From Diaphorobacter caeni (GTDB lineage Bacteria; Pseudomonadota; Gammaproteobacteria; Burkholderiales; Burkholderiaceae_C), in NCBI RefSeq assembly GCF_015354245.1, contig NZ_JADKYZ010000001.1:620001-684000 (forward strand): DNA of 64,000 nucleotides, in the 5' to 3' direction. A model generated the notes under the pieces. That model was not told where the DNA came from. It made no database searches and was given only the letters and a program-made list of their open reading frames with translations. This document shows positions 43,381 to 53,113 of the stretch, piece after piece. Positions within the stretch are counted from its first letter, which is position 1, and each line of letters begins with the position of its first letter. Both the position numbers and the translations under genes were made by a program.

Positions 43381-44676
43381 TCAGGCAGCGTTGCGCAGGG
43401 CGTCGAGAGCGGCCTGCACATCGGTCTGGCTCACGCCATCGGCCAGCGTGAGTTGCGACGCGAGGGAGGCCAGCGCGCCGGCATCCTTCTGCAGCTGTCC
43501 GATGGTCTGTCCGGCGTCCTTGGGCGCGGTGAACGCGGCGCTTTGCAGCAGCAGCTTGCCGTCGGCCGCCACGAGCTTGAAGTAGAACTTGCCGTCGGCC
43601 TCGCGGTATTGCTTGAAGCTCGGCAGCGCGACCTTGGTCTCCTTGGCTGCCTTCTTGCTGCCGGAGCCAGCACGCAGGCTGCGCAGGCCCACGGCTTCAC
43701 GCAGCGTCTGCACGAAGGGGTGGGACTTGGCGCGCGCGCGTTCCTCGCCGATCCGCAGTGCGGCCTCGACCTTGTCGGGGTGGGCCATCAGGTCGTCGTA
43801 GTGCGCGCGCATCGGCGTGATTTCCGCGTCGATGCACTCGAACAACGCCTGCTTGGCATCGCCCCAGGAGATGCCGTCGGCGTACGCGCGGCGCATGGAT
43901 TCGGTCTGCTCGGGCGTGGCGAACGCCTGGTAGAGCTGGAAGAGCGCGGAGCCTTCGATCTCCTTGGGTTCGCCAGGCGCGCGCGAGTCGGTGACGATAC
44001 TGCCCACGAGCTTCTTGAGCTGATCGCGCGGGGTGAACAGCGGGATCGTGTTGTCGTAGCTCTTGCTCATCTTGCGGCCGTCGAGACCGGCGATGGTCGC
44101 CACGTTTTCCTCGATCGCGGCCTCGGGCAGCGTGAAGTGTTCGCCGTAGAGGTGGTTGAAGCTCGACGCGATGTCGCGCGCCATCTCGATGTGCTGGATC
44201 TGGTCGCGGCCCACGGGCACCTTGTGGGCGTTGAAGATCAGGATGTCGGCGGCCATCAGCACGGGGTACATGAACAGACCCGCGGTCACGCCGTCGTCGA
44301 TGTCACGACCTGCCTCGGTGTTCTTGTCCTGCGAGGCCTTGTAGGCGTGCGCGCGGTTGAGCATGCCCTTGCCGGTCACGCAGGTGAGGAACCAGGTCAG
44401 CTCGGTCACCTCGGGCAGGGCCGATTGGCGGTAGAAGGTGACATGCTCTGGATCAAGCCCTGCCGCCAGCCAGCTTGCGGCGATCTCCAGCGTCGAGCGG
44501 TGCACGCGCTCGGGGTCATGCGCCTTGATCAGCGCATGGTAGTCGGCGAGGAAGTAGTAGCTCTCGACGCCCGGATCGCGGCTGGCCTTGATGGCGGGAC
44601 GGATCATGCCGGCGTAGTTGCCGAGGTGGGGTGTGCCGGAGGGGGTGATGCCGGTGAGAAAGCGGGTGACGGACAT
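43381..44676 (-). CDS. trpS: Tryptophan--tRNA ligase
   Basis: A 431-residue class I aminoacyl-tRNA synthetase that charges tRNA-Trp. It has the HIGH-type motif TPHLGN near residue 18 (TGITPSGTPHLGNYAGMIRPA) and KMSKS at about 205 (GLDGRKMSKSYDNTIPLF). It is longer than typical bacterial TrpS, with a C-terminal extension of ~80 residues that begins with a KKAAKETK linker, as seen in several betaproteobacteria. ATG 44676 is used. Downstream lies a repeat element; upstream (minus strand) is an M50 protease gene. Confidence 0.95.
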   Translation of the reverse strand: MSVTRFLTGITPSGTPHLGNYAGMIRPAIKASRDPGVESYYFLADYHALIKAHDPERVHRSTLEIAASWLAAGLDPEHVTFYRQSALPEVTELTWFLTCVTGKGMLNRAHAYKASQDKNTEAGRDIDDGVTAGLFMYPVLMAADILIFNAHKVPVGRDQIQHIEMARDIASSFNHLYGEHFTLPEAAIEENVATIAGLDGRKMSKSYDNTIPLFTPRDQLKKLVGSIVTDSRAPGEPKEIEGSALFQLYQAFATPEQTESMRRAYADGISWGDAKQALFECIDAEITPMRAHYDDLMAHPDKVEAALRIGEERARAKSHPFVQTLREAVGLRSLRAGSGSKKAAKETKVALPSFKQYREADGKFYFKLVAADGKLLLQSAAFTAPKDAGQTIGQLQKDAGALASLASQLTLADGVSQTDVQAALDALRNAA

Positions 44677-44726
44677 AATTTGGAGATGAAAATTCAGGAA
44701 ATCGGAACGATAGGGGAGCGTGCCGC

Positions 44727-45398
44727 TCAGCCCACCAGAAGTGCGCGGAACGGCATCATGAGCAGGCTGATGACGTAGTAGCCCGCCGTCATCAGCGGCT
44801 GCAGCCAGTAGTCGCTCACCACGCCTGCGATGACCAGTCCCATGACGATGAAGAAACCGTAGGGCTCAAGCCGTGCGAGCCACTGCGCCTGCTTCCAGGG
44901 CAGCAGTCCGACCAGCACGCGGCCACCGTCGAGCGGCGGAAGCGGAAACAGGTTGAACGCCCACATCACCAGATTGACCATCACGCCGGCCTTGGCCATG
45001 GCGAGAAAGAAGCGTTCGTTGACGCCGAAGGCGACGAGCACGATCAGGAGCAGCGCCCACAGAATCGCCTGAATGAAGTTGGCGAGCGGGCCGGCAAGCG
45101 CCACCCAGATCATGTCGCGCTTGGGATTGCGCAGATGTGAGAAGTTCACCGGCACGGGCTTGGCGTAGCCGAACAGGAAGGCGCCCGAGGTCGCGAAGTA
45201 CAGCAGCAACGGCATCAGAATCGTGCCGATGGGGTCGATGTGCTTGATCGGGTTGAGGGTGATCCGGCCCATCATCAGTGCGGTATTGTCACCAAAATGA
45301 CGGGCCACGTAGCCGTGAGCGGCCTCGTGTACCGTGATGGCAAAGAGCACCGGAAGGGCGTAGATCAGAACGGTTTGAATGAGATTGGATGCGTCCAC
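44727..45398 (-). CDS. Site-2-protease-like M50 membrane metallopeptidase
   Basis: A 223-residue integral membrane protein of the M50 family. The zinc-binding HEAAH is at residues 24-28 (VLFAITVHEAAHGYVARHFGDNTALMMGRITLNPIKHIDPIGTI), and the NLFPLPPLDGGR motif near the C-terminal part supplies the third ligand Asp. Such short M50 proteins are of uncertain substrate. The start is GTG 45398; longer frames upstream have no support. The gene lies between trpS and a YrdC-like gene, an order common in Comamonadaceae. Confidence 0.88.
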   Translation of the reverse strand: MDASNLIQTVLIYALPVLFAITVHEAAHGYVARHFGDNTALMMGRITLNPIKHIDPIGTILMPLLLYFATSGAFLFGYAKPVPVNFSHLRNPKRDMIWVALAGPLANFIQAILWALLLIVLVAFGVNERFFLAMAKAGVMVNLVMWAFNLFPLPPLDGGRVLVGLLPWKQAQWLARLEPYGFFIVMGLVIAGVVSDYWLQPLMTAGYYVISLLMMPFRALLVG

Positions 45399-45438
45399 GC
45401 GGCCATTTTCGCAGACCTGAGCGGCGGGCCGGACGCGA

Positions 45439-45477
45439 AGCCCCAAAAACGCATGTCCGACATGCTGAATTGGGGCT
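45439..45477. repeat. Nested palindromic hairpin between two genes
   Basis: AGCCCCAA pairs with TTGGGGCT, with an inner GCATGTC/GACATGC stem. There is no T-run. It may separate transcription of the YrdC-like and M50 genes or act as a binding site. Confidence 0.5.
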
Positions 45478-45498
45478 GTGCGGGGTCTTTCCGGGGCG

Positions 45499-46134
45499 TC
45501 AGAGGCCCAGAGCGGAAAGGCTGCCGCGTCCCTCGCGCACCACCACCGCCTCGCCGCCGTTCTCCATCGGCGTGAGATCGACCACCGTGGTCGGCTGCTG
45601 CGGGCAGGGGCCCGCGTCGACCACACCGTCGATCAGCTTCTCGAAGCGCTCGCGGATTTCCTCGGGGTCGTTCAGCGGCTCGGTCTCGCCGGGCGGGATG
45701 AAGGTCGATGCCAGCAGCGGGGCGCCGAGCATCTCCAGCAGCAGCTGCGTGCCCTTGCGGTCGGGCACGCGCAGGCCGATGGTCTTGCGCTGGGGATGGC
45801 TCACGCGGCGCGGCACTTCCTTGGTCGCGTCGAGGATGAAGGTGTAGGGGCCGGGCGTCGCCTGCTTGAGCAGACGGTACTGGCGGTTGTCCACGCGCGC
45901 GTAGCTTGAGAGTTCCGACAGGTCGCGGCACAGCAGGGCGAGATGGTGCTTTTCGTCGATCTGGCGGATGCGGCGCAGGCGTTCGACGGCCTTGGTGTCG
46001 TCAAGCTGGCAGACGAGGGCATAGCTCGAATCGGTGGGGATCGCCATCACGCCCCCACTCTGCAGAATCGACACGGCCTGCTTGAGCAGACGCGGCTGCG
46101 GGTTTTCTGGATGGATTTCGAAGTACTGCGCCAT
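45499..46134 (-). CDS. YciO/YrdC-family protein (Sua5-like)
   Basis: A 211-residue YrdC-domain protein (MAQYFEIHPENPQPRLLKQAVSILQSGGVMAIPTDSSYALVCQLDDTKAVERLRRIRQID). It has the nucleotide/threonine pocket residues PTDSSYAL and KHHLALL in place of KxR-S/T of TsaC. This suits the YciO branch, whose exact reaction is uncertain, rather than the essential t6A synthase TsaC. It could still have L-threonylcarbamoyladenylate synthase activity. The gene lies 25 bases after the stop of the PHP phosphoesterase gene and is likely cotranscribed with it. Confidence 0.85.
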   Translation of the reverse strand: MAQYFEIHPENPQPRLLKQAVSILQSGGVMAIPTDSSYALVCQLDDTKAVERLRRIRQIDEKHHLALLCRDLSELSSYARVDNRQYRLLKQATPGPYTFILDATKEVPRRVSHPQRKTIGLRVPDRKGTQLLLEMLGAPLLASTFIPPGETEPLNDPEEIRERFEKLIDGVVDAGPCPQQPTTVVDLTPMENGGEAVVVREGRGSLSALGL

Positions 46135-46159
46135 GGATGGTGATTCTTGATCTTGGTGT

Positions 46160-47050
46160 TCAGGCGGTCTCGCGACGCTGGATGCGGTGGGCGATCACTT
46201 CCCATACGGGGGTGAGCTGGCTGGGCAGGGGCGGCAGCGTGCCCAGATCGGTGTGGGACTCATCGGGGCTGTGGAAGTCGCTGCCGCGCGATGCGGCCAG
46301 GTCGAACTCCAGCGCCATGTCGGTGTAGGTCTTGTATTCGGACGGGGTGTGGCTGCCGGTCACGACTTCCACGCCCTGGCCGCCGTGCTTCTTGAATTCA
46401 GTGAACAGCGCGTATTCCTCGTTGGCGGTGAATCGGTAGCGCGCAGGGTGCGCGATCACCGCCATGCCGCCCGCCTCGCGGATCCAGCGCACGGCGTTGG
46501 CGAGCGTCGCCCACTGATGCGGAACGAAACCCGGATTGCCTTCGGTGAGGTAGCGCCGGAACACCTCGGAGGTGTCGCGGCAGGCGCCGACCTCGACCAG
46601 ATGGCGCGCGAAGTGCGTGCGCGAGATCAGCTCGGGATTGCCCACGTACTTGAGCGCACCTTCATAGGCCCCGTGAATGCCCGCTTCGGCGAGCTGCCTT
46701 GAAATCTCCTGCGCCCGCGCGCCGCGGCCTCCGCGGGTGAGCGCCAGACCCTGCACGAGCTGCGCGTCATCCGGGTCGAAGCCGAGACCCACGATGTGCA
46801 CCGTGTTGTCCGCAAAAGTGACCGAGATCTCGGTGCCGGTGAGATAGTCCATGCCGTTGGCATGCGCGGCGACCCGCGCCCGGTGCTGACCGCCGATCTC
46901 GTCGTGATCGGTGAGCGACCAGAGCTGCACGCCATTGGCGCTTGCGCGTTCCGCCAGAACTTCGGGGGTGAGCGTGCCGTCAGACACTACGGAGTGACAG
47001 TGAAGATCGGCGTTGAGTGGGGGAGAAAGAGAAATAGACACGTGGCCCAT
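46160..47050 (-). CDS. PHP-domain phosphoesterase (RNase AM/TrpH-like)
   Basis: A 296-residue PHP phosphoesterase with metal ligands in NADLHCHSVVSDGTL, SLTDHDEIGGQ, the glutamate in GTEISV, VIAHPARYR and SRGSDFHSPDE. It resembles YciV/TrpH, a 5'-3' exoribonuclease/nucleotidase acting on short RNA. ATG 47050 puts the first metal motif close to the N-terminus as in relatives; an in-frame ATG at 47086 adds 12 residues and would start inside a palindrome. No clear ribosome-binding site was seen for either. Confidence 0.85.
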   Translation of the reverse strand: MGHVSISLSPPLNADLHCHSVVSDGTLTPEVLAERASANGVQLWSLTDHDEIGGQHRARVAAHANGMDYLTGTEISVTFADNTVHIVGLGFDPDDAQLVQGLALTRGGRGARAQEISRQLAEAGIHGAYEGALKYVGNPELISRTHFARHLVEVGACRDTSEVFRRYLTEGNPGFVPHQWATLANAVRWIREAGGMAVIAHPARYRFTANEEYALFTEFKKHGGQGVEVVTGSHTPSEYKTYTDMALEFDLAASRGSDFHSPDESHTDLGTLPPLPSQLTPVWEVIAHRIQRRETA

Positions 47051-47071
47051 TTTATGGGCGCAGCGCGGAAC

Positions 47072-47102
47072 GTGCATCACTGACATTTGTCAGTGCATGC
47101 AC
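47072..47102. promoter_or_regulatory. Long palindrome at the start of the PHP gene
   Basis: CACTGACA-TT-TGTCAGTG (47078-47095) is perfect. Outer GTGCAT/ATGCAC arms extend it with one bulged base. It lies 22-52 bases upstream of the preferred start and could be an operator or a hairpin in the mRNA. Confidence 0.55.
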
Positions 47103-47283
47103 ATATGGACGATTAATTGCAAGCAGACGTTTGGAAAAGCGTCACCCTCTTGAGCCGCTTCGCGCATTTCACGGGCTCCGCGCATTGCTGCGCAAGGCGG
47201 GCCTTGCGCAGTGGCTCTCGTCTGGGCTGAACCATTCTCACACGCTCCCGAAGGTGCGCGGCTCCATCGGGAAATGCCTTTCT

Positions 47284-48999
47284 TCAGTCCGCCCAGCCCT
47301 CGACGAGGAACTGCACCTTGCGCTCGCCGCGCCATTCGTTCACGTCGAGGCGGAAGGCCAGCGTGGCGCGGGCGGGCAGCGGGTCGGTGTGGCCGAACCA
47401 GATGGCGTCCACCGGCTGGCCCTGGTGCAGCAGCTTGATCGACAGGTGATTCTTGGCCTCGCCGACGAGGCGCTGGCTCACGATCTCGACCTCCTCGCTG
47501 AAGGTCGGCGGCGCAAAGCCCTGGCCCCAGACCTCGCGGTGCAGCACGTCGACGAGTTCCGCGCGGCAGTATTCGGGCGCGAGCGGGCCGTCGGTCTCGA
47601 GCTTGCGGGTGAGCGTGGCGGCGTCGAGCCATTCCTGCGCGACCTGCGCGAAGCCCTGCTCGAACACGTCGAAGAACTCCTCGGCCACGGTGCAGCCGGC
47701 CGCCATCGCGTGGCCGCCGAACTTGAGCAGCACGCCCGGATGGCGCTTGGCCACCAGATCGAGCGCGTCGCGCAGATGAAAGCCGGGGATGCTGCGGCCC
47801 GAGCCCTTGAGCTCGTGTTCCTTGCCCGGCGCGCTGCTGGCGGCGAAGACGAAGGTCGGGCGATGCAGCTTGTCCTTGAGGCGCGATGCGACGATGCCGA
47901 CCACGCCCTCGTGAAAGTCGGGATCGAAAACGCTGATCGCCGCTGGCGGCTCTTCGCTTTCGTCGAACAGCGTCTCGGCCATGAGCATGGCCTGCTCGCG
48001 CATGCCGCCTTCAAGCTCGCGGCGTTCGCGGTTGATGGCGTCGAGCTGTCCGGCCAGATCGGCGGCACGCGCAGGGTCATCGGTGAGCAGGCACTCGATG
48101 CCGAGCTTCATGTCGTCCAGCCGCCCGGCGGCGTTGACGCGCGGGCCAAGGCCGAAGCCGAAGTCGAAGGTGGTCGCTTCCTCCGACTTGCGGCCCGTGA
48201 CCTTGAACAGCGCCGCCACGCCCGCGGGCATATGTCCGGCGCGAATGCGCTTCAGACCCTGGGCGACGAGGCGGCGGTTGTTGCTGTCGAGCTTGACCAC
48301 ATCGGCCACGGTGCCCAGCGCCACCAGCGGCAGCAGCGGCTCGAGTTTGGGCTGCGTGGCCTTGTCGAACACGCCGCGCTCGCGCAGCTCGGCGCGCAGC
48401 GCCATCAGCACATAGAACATCACGCCGACACCGGCGGCAGACTTGCTTTCGAAATCGCAGCCCGGCTGGTTGGGGTTGACGATGGCATCGGCCAGCGGCA
48501 GCGTGGGGCCGGGCAGGTGATGGTCGGTGACCAGCACCGACAGGCCCAGCTTTTTGGCCTCGGCCACGCCCTCGACGCTGGCGATGCCGTTGTCCACGGT
48601 GATCAGCAGGTCGGCATTGCGCTCGTGCACGCGGCGCGAGATCGGTGGCGTGAGGCCGTAGCCGTCCACCACGCGGTCGGGCACGAGGTAGTCCACGTTT
48701 TTCGCGCCCAGCAGGCGCAGGCCGCGCACGCCCACGGCGCAGGCGGTGGCACCGTCGCAATCGTAGTCAGCGACGATGATCATGCGCTTGTCGGCGGCGA
48801 TGGCATCGGCGAGCAGCGTGGCCGCTTCACGTATGCCGCGCAGGCCCGACGGAGGCAGCAGGCGCGCAAGGGCATCGTCGAGCTCGTCGCTGTTGCGCAC
48901 GCCGCGCGCGGCGTACAGGCGCGCCAGCAGCGGATGCACGCCCGCCTGTTCCAGCGTCCACACGACTCGCGGCGGAATGTCTCTGGCGATGATCTTCAT
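47284..48999 (-). CDS. recJ: Single-stranded-DNA-specific exonuclease RecJ
   Basis: A 571-residue DHH-family exonuclease. Motif I is in IIVADYDCDGATACAVGVRGL (~75-95), the DNG motif is LLITVDNGIASVEG, and the DHH motif is VLVTDHHLPGP. The DHHA1 region includes RSIPGFHLRDALDLVAKRHPGVLLKFGGHAMAAGCTV, with a C-terminal OB-like domain. It degrades ssDNA 5'-3' in recombination and repair. Its ATG overlaps the stop of the upstream gene (ATGA), so it is translationally coupled to it. Confidence 0.96.
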   Translation of the reverse strand: MKIIARDIPPRVVWTLEQAGVHPLLARLYAARGVRNSDELDDALARLLPPSGLRGIREAATLLADAIAADKRMIIVADYDCDGATACAVGVRGLRLLGAKNVDYLVPDRVVDGYGLTPPISRRVHERNADLLITVDNGIASVEGVAEAKKLGLSVLVTDHHLPGPTLPLADAIVNPNQPGCDFESKSAAGVGVMFYVLMALRAELRERGVFDKATQPKLEPLLPLVALGTVADVVKLDSNNRRLVAQGLKRIRAGHMPAGVAALFKVTGRKSEEATTFDFGFGLGPRVNAAGRLDDMKLGIECLLTDDPARAADLAGQLDAINRERRELEGGMREQAMLMAETLFDESEEPPAAISVFDPDFHEGVVGIVASRLKDKLHRPTFVFAASSAPGKEHELKGSGRSIPGFHLRDALDLVAKRHPGVLLKFGGHAMAAGCTVAEEFFDVFEQGFAQVAQEWLDAATLTRKLETDGPLAPEYCRAELVDVLHREVWGQGFAPPTFSEEVEIVSQRLVGEAKNHLSIKLLHQGQPVDAIWFGHTDPLPARATLAFRLDVNEWRGERKVQFLVEGWAD

Positions 49000-49961
49000 A
49001 GTTTGCTTTGCAGGTCCAGAAAGCGTTGCGGTCTGGAGAAAAGGCTTTTGAGTTTCTGGCCGAAGCCGCGCTCGGCGGTCTCGAACTGCATCGAGCTGCA
49101 TTCGCCGCACAGCGTGAGCCGGGCCTTGCCGCCCGCCGCCACATGGTGCTCGATCTCGGCCACCGCGCCGGCGTCAAGCTCGCGCCACTGCGCGGCCCAC
49201 TGTGGCCAGTCTTCGCGCAGCGCCGCGTCGCGCAGGCCGCTTGGAACCAGTGGCGAGGCACTGGCGGGCGGGACGGTCGGCAGGCGGCCCGCACCGTGCA
49301 TCCAGAAGGAGTTGACGGGCGGCAGACCTTCCTCGGCGCGCGCGTCGTTCAGCGGATGGGTGTAGAGCAGCATCTGCATCTCGCTTTGCAGGCGGTGGAT
49401 GGCGCGCGTGTGCTCGGCGTTGTCGGCCAGCGGCATCCACGAGCGCACATCGCGCTGGGTCACACGATCGAGCGAGGCGGTGGTCACGCCATCGAACACG
49501 TCACCACAGGCGATCCAGCGCATGGGTTCGTCGTAGATCAGTTCGATGCCATCGTCGGCGAACCACGGCGCAAGCAGCTCCATCAGCGCGCGCGAGCTGA
49601 ACGGCGTGAGCTGCAGATCGGCCGGGTCCAGCATCGTCACATGGTCGGTGCTGACATGCCATTGGCAGGGGGTGATGTAAGCCCACGCTTTCGATCGAAT
49701 GGTTTCATCGCGCAGATGGCGCTGCTGCCACGCGGCCCAGGGCGTGATGCCGTTCTTGGCTGCGGGCAGGCCGAGGGCTCGGGCCAGGGCGCGTTCGTGC
49801 GGCGGGGAGAAATCGGTTTCCTCACCGGCATCGGTGCCCGCGAGCGTCATGCGCGCGAGCAGGCGATCCAGATGCGGCAGGGGCAATTCTTTGAGCGTCT
49901 GCTGGCAGCCCGGCGAAGGGCTGGCCGCGAAGGGAATGAGTAAATGGGGGACGTCCGACAT
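48996..49961 (-). CDS. Conserved hypothetical protein, phosphoglycerate-mutase-like
   Basis: A 321-residue protein (MSDVPHLLIPFAASPSPGCQQTLKELPLPHLDRLLARM...TPCQWHVSTDHVTMLDPADLQLTPFSSRALMELLAPWF...GEELPPVNSFWMHGAGRLP-type region). Betaproteobacterial relatives beside recJ are often labelled phosphoglycerate mutase, though none of the metal-binding motifs of the alkaline-phosphatase-like iPGM are obvious here, so the function is open. ATG 49961 is used; the longer open frame upstream runs antisense to lolC and is not real. It is divergent from lolC and coupled to recJ. Confidence 0.75.
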   Translation of the reverse strand: MSDVPHLLIPFAASPSPGCQQTLKELPLPHLDRLLARMTLAGTDAGEETDFSPPHERALARALGLPAAKNGITPWAAWQQRHLRDETIRSKAWAYITPCQWHVSTDHVTMLDPADLQLTPFSSRALMELLAPWFADDGIELIYDEPMRWIACGDVFDGVTTASLDRVTQRDVRSWMPLADNAEHTRAIHRLQSEMQMLLYTHPLNDARAEEGLPPVNSFWMHGAGRLPTVPPASASPLVPSGLRDAALREDWPQWAAQWRELDAGAVAEIEHHVAAGGKARLTLCGECSSMQFETAERGFGQKLKSLFSRPQRFLDLQSKL

Positions 49962-50045
49962 GGGGTCTATTGTCCGGGATGCCACAATCCATGTGCACAA
50001 GCAGGCCGGATTTTGTGATTTGCACAGAGCCGACCGGTCTGCGTC

Positions 50046-51314
50046 ATGATTCCAACCACCATGCAAATTCCATACGAACTGGCCGTGGGCTGGCGCTATA
50101 CCCGCGCGGGCCGCGCCACGCGGCGCAACGGCTTCATCTCTTTCATCTCGGGCGTGTCGATGCTGGGCATCGCGCTTGGGGTGGCCGCGCTCATCATCGT
50201 GCTCAGCGTGATGAACGGCTTTCAGAAGGAAGTGCGCGACCGCATGCTCGGCGTCGTCTCGCACATCGAGGTCTTTGCGCCGCAGGGTGCCGCGCTGCCG
50301 GACATGCCGCTCACGCTCAAGGAGTCGCGTGACAATCCCAACGTGGTGGGCGCCGCGCCCTTCGTTTCGGCACAGGCGCTGCTTGGGCGCGGTGACGAGG
50401 TCAAGGGCGCGCTGGTGCGCGGCATCGATCCCGCGCTCGAAGGCCAGGTGACCGACATGGCGGCCGAGCATGTGCAAGGACTCAAGGCGCTGGTGCCCGG
50501 CGAGTTCAACGTGATTCTGGGCAGCGAACTCGCGCACAGCATGGGCGTCCTGCCCGGTGATCTGGTGACGCTGATCGCGCCCTCGGGACAGGTCACGCCG
50601 GCCGGCGTGGTTCCGCGCATCAAGCAGATGAAGGTGGCGGGCACCTTCAATTCCGGCCACTATGAATACGACTCCGCGCTGGTCTTCATGCACCACTCGG
50701 ACGCGGAGAAGATCTTCCGCCTCGAAGGCCCGACGGGCATCCGCCTCAAGATCAAGGACCTGCACCTGGCGCCCGAGGTGGCGATGCAGCTCGCGCATTC
50801 GCTGTCCGGCCATCTGCTGATCCGCGACTGGACGCAGCAGAACAAGACCTGGTTCGCGGCCGTGCAGCTCGAGAAGCGGATGATGTTCATCATCCTCACG
50901 CTGATCGTCGCGGTGGCGGCGTTCAATCTGGTGTCCACGCTGGTGATGACGGTGACCGACAAGCGCGCCGACATCGCGATCCTGCGCACGCTGGGCGCGA
51001 GCCCGAAGAGCATCATGGGCATCTTCGTCGTGCAGGGCGCGATGGTGGGCGTGATCGGCACGCTGGCCGGTCTGGGGCTGGGCCTCCTGATCGCCTTCAA
51101 CATCGACGTGATCGTCCCTGCCATCGAGCGCCTGCTGCACACGACTTTCCTGCCCAAGGACATCTACCTCATCAGCAAGATGCCGAGCGAGCCGCAGTAC
51201 GGCGACATCATGCCGATCGCCGTCATTTCCCTGATTCTGGCCTTCGCGGCCACCCTGTATCCGAGCTGGCGCGCCAGCCGCGTGAACCCAGCCGAGGCGC
51301 TGCGCTATGAGTGA
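50046..51314 (+). CDS. lolC: Lipoprotein-releasing ABC transporter permease LolC/LolE
   Basis: A 422-residue inner-membrane permease of the LolCE/FtsX family. The N-terminal [68 protein letters not shown] is characteristic. A large periplasmic domain (~70-270) and three C-terminal helices follow (...[41 protein letters not shown]). With LolD it moves outer-membrane lipoproteins from the inner membrane to LolA. ATG 50046 or the in-frame 50061 could start it. lolD overlaps its 3' end. Confidence 0.94.
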   Translation: MIPTTMQIPYELAVGWRYTRAGRATRRNGFISFISGVSMLGIALGVAALIIVLSVMNGFQKEVRDRMLGVVSHIEVFAPQGAALPDMPLTLKESRDNPNVVGAAPFVSAQALLGRGDEVKGALVRGIDPALEGQVTDMAAEHVQGLKALVPGEFNVILGSELAHSMGVLPGDLVTLIAPSGQVTPAGVVPRIKQMKVAGTFNSGHYEYDSALVFMHHSDAEKIFRLEGPTGIRLKIKDLHLAPEVAMQLAHSLSGHLLIRDWTQQNKTWFAAVQLEKRMMFIILTLIVAVAAFNLVSTLVMTVTDKRADIAILRTLGASPKSIMGIFVVQGAMVGVIGTLAGLGLGLLIAFNIDVIVPAIERLLHTTFLPKDIYLISKMPSEPQYGDIMPIAVISLILAFAATLYPSWRASRVNPAEALRYE

Positions 51315-52002
51315 TGCGATGAACGACCAGAACAAGAAGATCGTGCTGCGCGCGCGCGGGCTGACCAAGCGTTTTGAAGAGGGACGGCTCGACGTCACCG
51401 TACTGCATGGCGTCGATCTCGACGTGTACGCGGGCGAGACGCTGGCCATCGTCGGCGCCTCGGGTTCGGGCAAGAGCACGCTGCTGCATCTGCTCGGCGG
51501 ACTGGATGCGCCGACCAGCGGCAAGGTCGAGTTGATGGGCCAGGATCTGGCGCTGCTGTCTGCCGACAAACAAGGCCGCCTGCGCAACGAGCACCTGGGC
51601 TTCATCTACCAGTTCCACCATCTGCTGCCTGAATTCAGTGCGCGTGACAACGTGGCGATGCCGCTGCGCATCCGCCGCTGGGACAAGGAGCGCTGCCTGC
51701 AGAGCGCGGATGCGATGCTGAAATCCGTGGGGCTGGAGCAGCGCGTGCAGCACCGCCCGGCGGAGCTCTCGGGCGGCGAGCGTCAGCGCGTGGCGATCGC
51801 GCGTGCGCTGGTCACCGCGCCCGCCTGCGTGCTGGCCGACGAGCCCACCGGCAATCTCGACCGCAAGACGGCGGACACGGTGTTCGGGCTCATGATGCAG
51901 CTCGCGCGCGATCGGGGAACCGCCTTCGTGATGGTGACGCACGACGAGTCGCTGGCCGCGCGCTGCGACCGCGTGCTGCGCTTGGTCGCAGGCAATCTGT
52001 GA
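51307..52002 (+). CDS. lolD: Lipoprotein-releasing ABC transporter ATP-binding protein LolD
   Basis: A 231-residue ABC ATPase. It has Walker [10 protein letters not shown], the LolD motif [58 protein letters not shown], signature [15 protein letters not shown], and Walker B VLADEP. It powers lipoprotein release with LolC/E. It overlaps the lolC stop by 8 bases. Confidence 0.96.
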   Translation: MSDAMNDQNKKIVLRARGLTKRFEEGRLDVTVLHGVDLDVYAGETLAIVGASGSGKSTLLHLLGGLDAPTSGKVELMGQDLALLSADKQGRLRNEHLGFIYQFHHLLPEFSARDNVAMPLRIRRWDKERCLQSADAMLKSVGLEQRVQHRPAELSGGERQRVAIARALVTAPACVLADEPTGNLDRKTADTVFGLMMQLARDRGTAFVMVTHDESLAARCDRVLRLVAGNL

Positions 52003-52017
52003 TCCAGGCGCTGAGCC

Positions 52018-53070
52018 TCAGAGCACCCGTCCGTACCACCACAGCGACAGCGTGGCCGCGAGGATGATGAACAGCGCGCCGACCAGCGCGAGCAGCGAGG
52101 AGACCTCGGTCTCGCGCTTCTCGAGCGTGAGGCGCGAGTGCAGCGTCTCGTAGACCTTGAGCAGATCCTGCGCGGTTGCGGCGTGGAAATATTCGGCCTT
52201 GGTGAGCTTGGCGACGCTCTTGAGCGTTTCCTCATCGAGCCGCACGCGCATCGACCAGCCTTCGAATTCGATCACCGTGCCCTCGGGCGTACCCACGCCG
52301 ACGGTGTAGACGCGCACGCCCCGGTCGGCCGCCCATTGCGCCGCGAGCAGCGGGTCCACGCCGGTGTTGCGCTGGCCGTCGGACAGCATCACGATGGCGG
52401 CAGAGTTGTATGAGCCCGGTGGGACCGGCGCGGGCGGCATGCGCTGCGCACCGGGGCTGTTGCCGATCACCTCGTCGATGCTGCGTGCGAACATGCCCTC
52501 GCGTCCCGAGAGCGCCGCGAGATCGACGCCGCTGCCCGGAAAGATGGCCGCGAGCGCCATCAGAATGCCATTGCCCGTGGCCGTGCCGCGCTGCAGCTGG
52601 AACGTGTCGATGGCGGCGTTCAGGTCGTCGTGGTTCTGCGTCGGCAACTGCGCGATCTGAGCGGTCCCGGCGAAGGCCACGACCGATACCCGCACATTGC
52701 GCGGCAGCGCGGCGATGAAGGCCTTGGCGGCGTTCTGTGCGGCCACCAGACGGTTGGGCTCGACATCGTTGGCGCGCATGCTGCCCGAGACATCCATGGC
52801 CAGCACGATGGTCTGCTGCTCGAGCGGCAGGCGCAGCGTGGCGATGGGCCGCGCGGCCGCGAGCAGCAGAGCGGCCAGCCCGATCAGGCACAGCAGCGGC
52901 GGAATGTGGCGGCGGATGCGCTGGCCCTTGCCCATGGCCTCGCGCGCGATCGACAGCGCGGGGAAGTGCAGCGCGGTGCTTCTTCGCCGCCGCTGCGCCA
53001 GCCAGTACAGGAGCACCAGAAGCGGTAGAAGCAGCAGCAGCCAAAGCATGGTGGGCCAGAGAAATGCCAT
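52018..53070 (-). CDS. VWA-domain membrane protein (BatA-like)
   Basis: A 350-residue protein with two N-terminal helices (FLWPTMLWLLLLLPLLVLLYWLAQ; PPLLCLIGLAALLLAAARP), a von Willebrand A domain (~90-300) with MIDAS D-V-S-G-S (VLAMDVSGSMRANDVEPNRL), and a C-terminal helix (LLALVGALFIILAATLSLWWYG). It resembles BatA of aerotolerance operons. It is the third gene of a MoxR-DUF58-VWA operon; no BatB-E genes follow. The module probably assembles or activates an unknown client at the membrane. Confidence 0.9.
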   Translation of the reverse strand: MAFLWPTMLWLLLLLPLLVLLYWLAQRRRRSTALHFPALSIAREAMGKGQRIRRHIPPLLCLIGLAALLLAAARPIATLRLPLEQQTIVLAMDVSGSMRANDVEPNRLVAAQNAAKAFIAALPRNVRVSVVAFAGTAQIAQLPTQNHDDLNAAIDTFQLQRGTATGNGILMALAAIFPGSGVDLAALSGREGMFARSIDEVIGNSPGAQRMPPAPVPPGSYNSAAIVMLSDGQRNTGVDPLLAAQWAADRGVRVYTVGVGTPEGTVIEFEGWSMRVRLDEETLKSVAKLTKAEYFHAATAQDLLKVYETLHSRLTLEKRETEVSSLLALVGALFIILAATLSLWWYGRVL

Positions 53071-53113
53071 GTTGCTGATGCTCCTTTCTTGCGTGTTCGT
53101 TGGGTGAGTTGAT

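Noticed and set aside
49962-51605. N-terminal extension of the phosphoglycerate-mutase-like frame
   Set aside because: It runs antisense through lolC and lolD. The real start at 49961 removes it.
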